DNA of 64,000 nt, taken from contig WGMB01000003.1 in NCBI GenBank assembly GCA_016125275.1, positions 1 through 64,000 of the forward strand. Reading direction: 5' to 3'. Positions 61,246 through 64,000 of the stretch are shown here, one piece after another. Both the position numbers and the translations under genes were made by a program. How positions within the stretch are numbered: position 1 is the first letter of the stretch; each line of letters opens with the position of its first letter. The stretch comes from Acidobacteriota bacterium (GTDB lineage Bacteria > Acidobacteriota > Terriglobia > Bryobacterales > UBA6623). The notes below the pieces were generated by a model. It did no database searches. It was not told where the DNA came from and was given only the letters and a program-made list of their open reading frames with translations.

Positions 61246-62970
61246 ATGCGCTGCTCTCGACTCCTCGTTCTGATTCCGCTCGCGGCCGCGTCGCTGATCG
61301 CGGCCGACCCAGGTCCTCACGCCGTCAAGGCCGAAAAAGGCGTCCGCGCGGCGATGCGCGACGGCGTGGAATTGATCGCCGACGTCTACCGCCCCGACGC
61401 CTCGGGCAGCTTCCCGGTGCTGCTGACGCGTACGCCCTATGACCGCAAGAACGGCGAGGGACAGGCGCGCGAAGTCGCCTCCCATGGCTACATCGTGGTG
61501 GTGCAGGACACTCGCGGCCGCTACGACTCGCAGGGCGAGTTCTACCCGTTCCGACATGAGATCGACGACGGCTACGACACCGTCGAGTGGGCCGCCAAGC
61601 TCGAAGGCGCCAACGGCAAGGTCGGCATGTTCGGCGGCTCGTATGTGGGCGCGACGCAGATGCTGGCGTCCATCAGCCGGCCGCCGCACCTAGTCTCGAT
61701 TTTCCCCTACGTGACGGCGGCGGAATACTACGACGGCTGGACCTACCAGAGCGGCGCCTGGATGCAGTGGTTCTCGAGCTCTTGGACCACGGGCCTGATT
61801 CAGGACACCCTGCGCCGGAAGGCGGCGCAACTGGCCCGTCCGCGGGAATGGGCTTGGCGCCTGCCTGTGGAAGACTACGCGCTGATCCAGACGCCCAACC
61901 CCGACGACCTGGCTCCGTACTACGACGACTGGATCGAGCACGAGACCGACGACGCCTACTGGAAACGCTGGAAGATCTCCGACCACTACCCGGAGATGAC
62001 CGTCAAGGCGCTGCACGCCGGCGGCTGGCACGACATCTTCCTGAAGGGCTCGATCAAGAACTACGTGGGCATCCACGCCAAGGCCAAGGACGCCAAGGTT
62101 CGCCAGAGCCAGCGCCTACTGGTGGGCCCCTGGGCCCACGCGGGCACCTCGGCGGAAGGCAAGATCGGCGACGTCGTCTTCGGCAAGCAGGCCGTGCTGG
62201 ATATGTCCGACACAATCCGGAGGTTTGCCGACTGGGCGCTGAAGGACATCCAGAACGAGTATGCCGACGACACGCCGGTACGGATCTTCGTGCTCGGCGA
62301 AAACGTTTGGCGAGACGAGAAGGAGTTTCCGCTGGAGCGGCAGAAGCTCACGCGCTACTATCTGCGGGCTTCGGGCGGTTTGGCCACCGAGAAGCCGTCC
62401 GCCGAGAAGCCGGACGAGTACACCTACGACCCGGCCAACCCGACGCCCACCATCGGCGGCCGGCTGTGCTGCGGCGCAGCGATTCCGCCGGGGCCGGCCG
62501 ACCAGAGCCCCAACTCGGCTCGCGAGGACGTACTGGTCTTCTCGACGCCTCCCCTGCAGAGCGGCGTCGAGGTGACCGGCGAGATCTCGCTCGAGCTGTT
62601 CGCTTCGAGCAGCGCGATCGACACTGATTTCACGGCGATGTTCATCGACGTGGACCCGTCCGGCTACGAGCGGCTTCTGACGGATGGCATCGTGCGGGCT
62701 CGCTACCGCAACTCCACGGAGAAGGCGGAGCTGATCAAGCCCGGCAAGGTCTACAAGTACACGATCGACTTGTGGACGACGAGCAACTACTTTCAGCCGG
62801 GCCACTCGATCCGCTTGCAGGTCTCGAGCAGCAACTTCCCACGCTTCAACCGCAACCTGAACACGGGCGAGCAGACGGCCGGCTCGACGGGAATGACGAA
62901 GGCCGACCAAACGGTCTACCACGACGCCGAGCATCCGTCCGCGCTGGTGCTGCCAGTGATCCCGCGATAG
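61246..62970 (+). CDS. Secreted CocE/NonD-family (S15) hydrolase
   Basis: 574 residues with a signal peptide (MRCSRLLVLIPLAAASLIA). Alpha/beta hydrolase with the family's pattern: MRDGVELIADVYRP, LLTRTPYDRKNGEG, VVVQDTRGRYDSQGEFYPF, and GMFGGSYVGATQ holding the nucleophilic Ser. GGWHDIFLKGS is the region before the acid residue, and LLVGPWAHAG contains the His. The last 200 residues form the jelly-roll PepX_C domain (TGEISLELFASSSAIDTDF, FQPGHSIRLQVSSSNFPRF). Members are acyl-esterases such as cocaine esterase, glutaryl-7-ACA acylase or X-Pro peptidases. Secreted; the substrate is unknown. Confidence 0.9.
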   Translation: MRCSRLLVLIPLAAASLIAADPGPHAVKAEKGVRAAMRDGVELIADVYRPDASGSFPVLLTRTPYDRKNGEGQAREVASHGYIVVVQDTRGRYDSQGEFYPFRHEIDDGYDTVEWAAKLEGANGKVGMFGGSYVGATQMLASISRPPHLVSIFPYVTAAEYYDGWTYQSGAWMQWFSSSWTTGLIQDTLRRKAAQLARPREWAWRLPVEDYALIQTPNPDDLAPYYDDWIEHETDDAYWKRWKISDHYPEMTVKALHAGGWHDIFLKGSIKNYVGIHAKAKDAKVRQSQRLLVGPWAHAGTSAEGKIGDVVFGKQAVLDMSDTIRRFADWALKDIQNEYADDTPVRIFVLGENVWRDEKEFPLERQKLTRYYLRASGGLATEKPSAEKPDEYTYDPANPTPTIGGRLCCGAAIPPGPADQSPNSAREDVLVFSTPPLQSGVEVTGEISLELFASSSAIDTDFTAMFIDVDPSGYERLLTDGIVRARYRNSTEKAELIKPGKVYKYTIDLWTTSNYFQPGHSIRLQVSSSNFPRFNRNLNTGEQTAGSTGMTKADQTVYHDAEHPSALVLPVIPR

Positions 62971-63047
62971 GGCGCAATAGGACGGACAAGAATGTCCGTC
63001 CCCACGACAGGAGCGCAGCCCCAGTGGGCCGGACATTCCTGCCCGGC

Positions 63048-64000
63048 TCAGCGCGTCAGGGGATCTTCGATCTCCGGCGGCGTGGCGTGGATCAGACGCC
63101 CGAGGGCGGGGTCGCGCTCCAGCACGCGGTTGCGGATTTCCCAGGCGACGCGCCGGTAGCTGATGTGGCCCTTGACGCCCGAGCGGACGCGGGCGATGTA
63201 TTCGGCCTCGGCAAAGTCCATTTTGTAGAGCGTGCGGCAGCGGGCCGCGAAGGGCAGCAGGTAGTCCCGCGCCTTCTCGGGCAACGCCGTGCGCGCTGCA
63301 GCGGCTTGGTCCAAAGCGGCCTGATATTCCGCGCCTAGCCCGGCCTGCTCGATCAGCTCCGGCGTCTCGAAGCCGAGGCCGTCGCAGAAGTCCTGGCGAA
63401 TCTGCACGCAGCGCCGGTGACGGTGCAGGTCGCGGTAGGCGCCGATGTCGCACACCACGTCGAACACGTACTGGTAGCCGGCCTTGAACTCGCGCAACAG
63501 CTCGTCGCGGCGGTCGCGGCCTTGCAGCGCCAAGTCGATCACTTCGTTCTTGCGCGCTGAGCTCCAGCCGGAGACTTCGTCGAGCACGACCCGATACGGC
63601 GCGGAGGAGACGCCGTAGAGCCACGTGGCCACGATCTCGTCGAGCGGGCCCACGTTGGGCGCCAGGTCCACGTCGCGCACGCCGTCCCCCGCCGCGAATT
63701 GGACGTTCTGCGCCGCCCACTGCCGAACTCGGTCGCGGGCCTGGCGGGCGAAGACGTCCGGGTCCGCGTATTTGGCGAGCGTGGGCGCTAGGGCTTCCTG
63801 GGCTTGCGAGGCGTCCCAGACGCATGCCGGCGGGGCGGCGCATGCCTGCTTCATCTCAACGGCCAGCTCACGCAGCTCACCGTACGGCGAGACGCCCAGC
63901 CGCTGCATCTGCTTTTCGAGCGTGCGGATGCTGGTGACTTGGCCGAGGTTGGTGGAAATGCCCAGGAACAGCAGATAGCGAACGCCGTCGTAGGCTCGCG
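63048..64000 (-). CDS. ThyX-like (FAD-dependent thymidylate synthase fold) protein, 5'-truncated by window edge
   Basis: The reading frame continues without a stop to base 64000 (YLLFLGISTNLGQVTSIRTLEK precedes an internal Met), so only the C-terminal 317 or so residues are seen. YRDLHRHRRCVQIRQDF resembles the RHR motif of ThyX, and YLLPFAARCRTLYKMDFAEAEYIARVRS followed by GHISYRRVAW resembles its C-terminal substrate region. The full protein would be much longer than ThyX (about 230 residues), as in the duplicated ThyX-like proteins of some bacteria whose activity is unproven. The serine that follows RHR in ThyX is not present at the usual place, so synthase activity is doubtful. Confidence 0.6.
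   Translation of the reverse strand, partial: RAYDGVRYLLFLGISTNLGQVTSIRTLEKQMQRLGVSPYGELRELAVEMKQACAAPPACVWDASQAQEALAPTLAKYADPDVFARQARDRVRQWAAQNVQFAAGDGVRDVDLAPNVGPLDEIVATWLYGVSSAPYRVVLDEVSGWSSARKNEVIDLALQGRDRRDELLREFKAGYQYVFDVVCDIGAYRDLHRHRRCVQIRQDFCDGLGFETPELIEQAGLGAEYQAALDQAAAARTALPEKARDYLLPFAARCRTLYKMDFAEAEYIARVRSGVKGHISYRRVAWEIRNRVLERDPALGRLIHATPPEIEDPLTR

Overview
The window is GC-rich bacterial DNA and most probably comes from an acidobacterium of the Solibacter/Bryobacter group. The evidence is a C-terminal Soli_cterm (TIGR03437-type) domain on a secreted hydrolase (10693-12375), a PEP-CTERM sorting signal (34045-34614), and many secreted hydrolases and repeat proteins. This is inference from families recalled from memory; no search was run. 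I saw no rRNA, tRNA, CRISPR array or intact insertion sequence.

Layout. 1-9.6 kb is an accessory patch: two copies of a small hypothetical gene (1-477 and 8924-9385) flank a giant secreted FG-GAP/Ig-like repeat protein, a DUF4926-like gene, an RHS remnant and GC hairpins. 9.6-15 kb carries two secreted alpha/beta hydrolases and a secreted dockerin-type protein.

15.2-46.2 kb looks like one specialised-metabolism region. A B12-dependent radical SAM enzyme converges on a minus-strand operon (33561 to 17202). That operon encodes a 2771-residue NMO-NMO-KS-AT-ACP-KR-DH synthase, a 1748-residue KS-AT-ACP-DH-(PPTase-like) synthase, a free ACP, an alkaline-phosphatase-fold phosphodiesterase and an alpha/beta hydrolase. 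The ACP motif LEADLxIDSIKRVEI and the nitropropane-dioxygenase-type reductase place the synthases with polyunsaturated-fatty-acid ('secondary lipid') synthases. Next come a divergent PEP-CTERM protein; an operon of an MGT glycosyltransferase, a sugar nucleotidylyltransferase and an epimerase; a Sfp-type PPTase flanked by two paralogous membrane/zinc-ribbon/methyltransferase proteins; a second MGT enzyme; and two tandem RhlB-like glycosyltransferases. My reading is a glycosylated, possibly methylated, polyketide-type lipid.

46.3-53.1 kb holds a TetR regulator divergent from a complete RND tripartite pump (MFP, inner-membrane pump, outer-membrane factor), with two operator-like palindromes over a TTTACT-17-TATACT promoter. 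It could export the product of the adjacent cluster.

53.2-64 kb is mostly housekeeping or general: a catalase-like heme protein, MoaA with a small zinc-ribbon protein, a DUF6141-like membrane protein, an A-type Fe-S carrier next to NadA, a PilZ fusion, an SDR and an MFS transporter, a CocE/NonD hydrolase, and the C-terminal part of a ThyX-like protein cut by the window edge. Several singly transcribed genes have a TANNNT hexamer 5-11 bases before the start codon, suggesting leaderless mRNAs.
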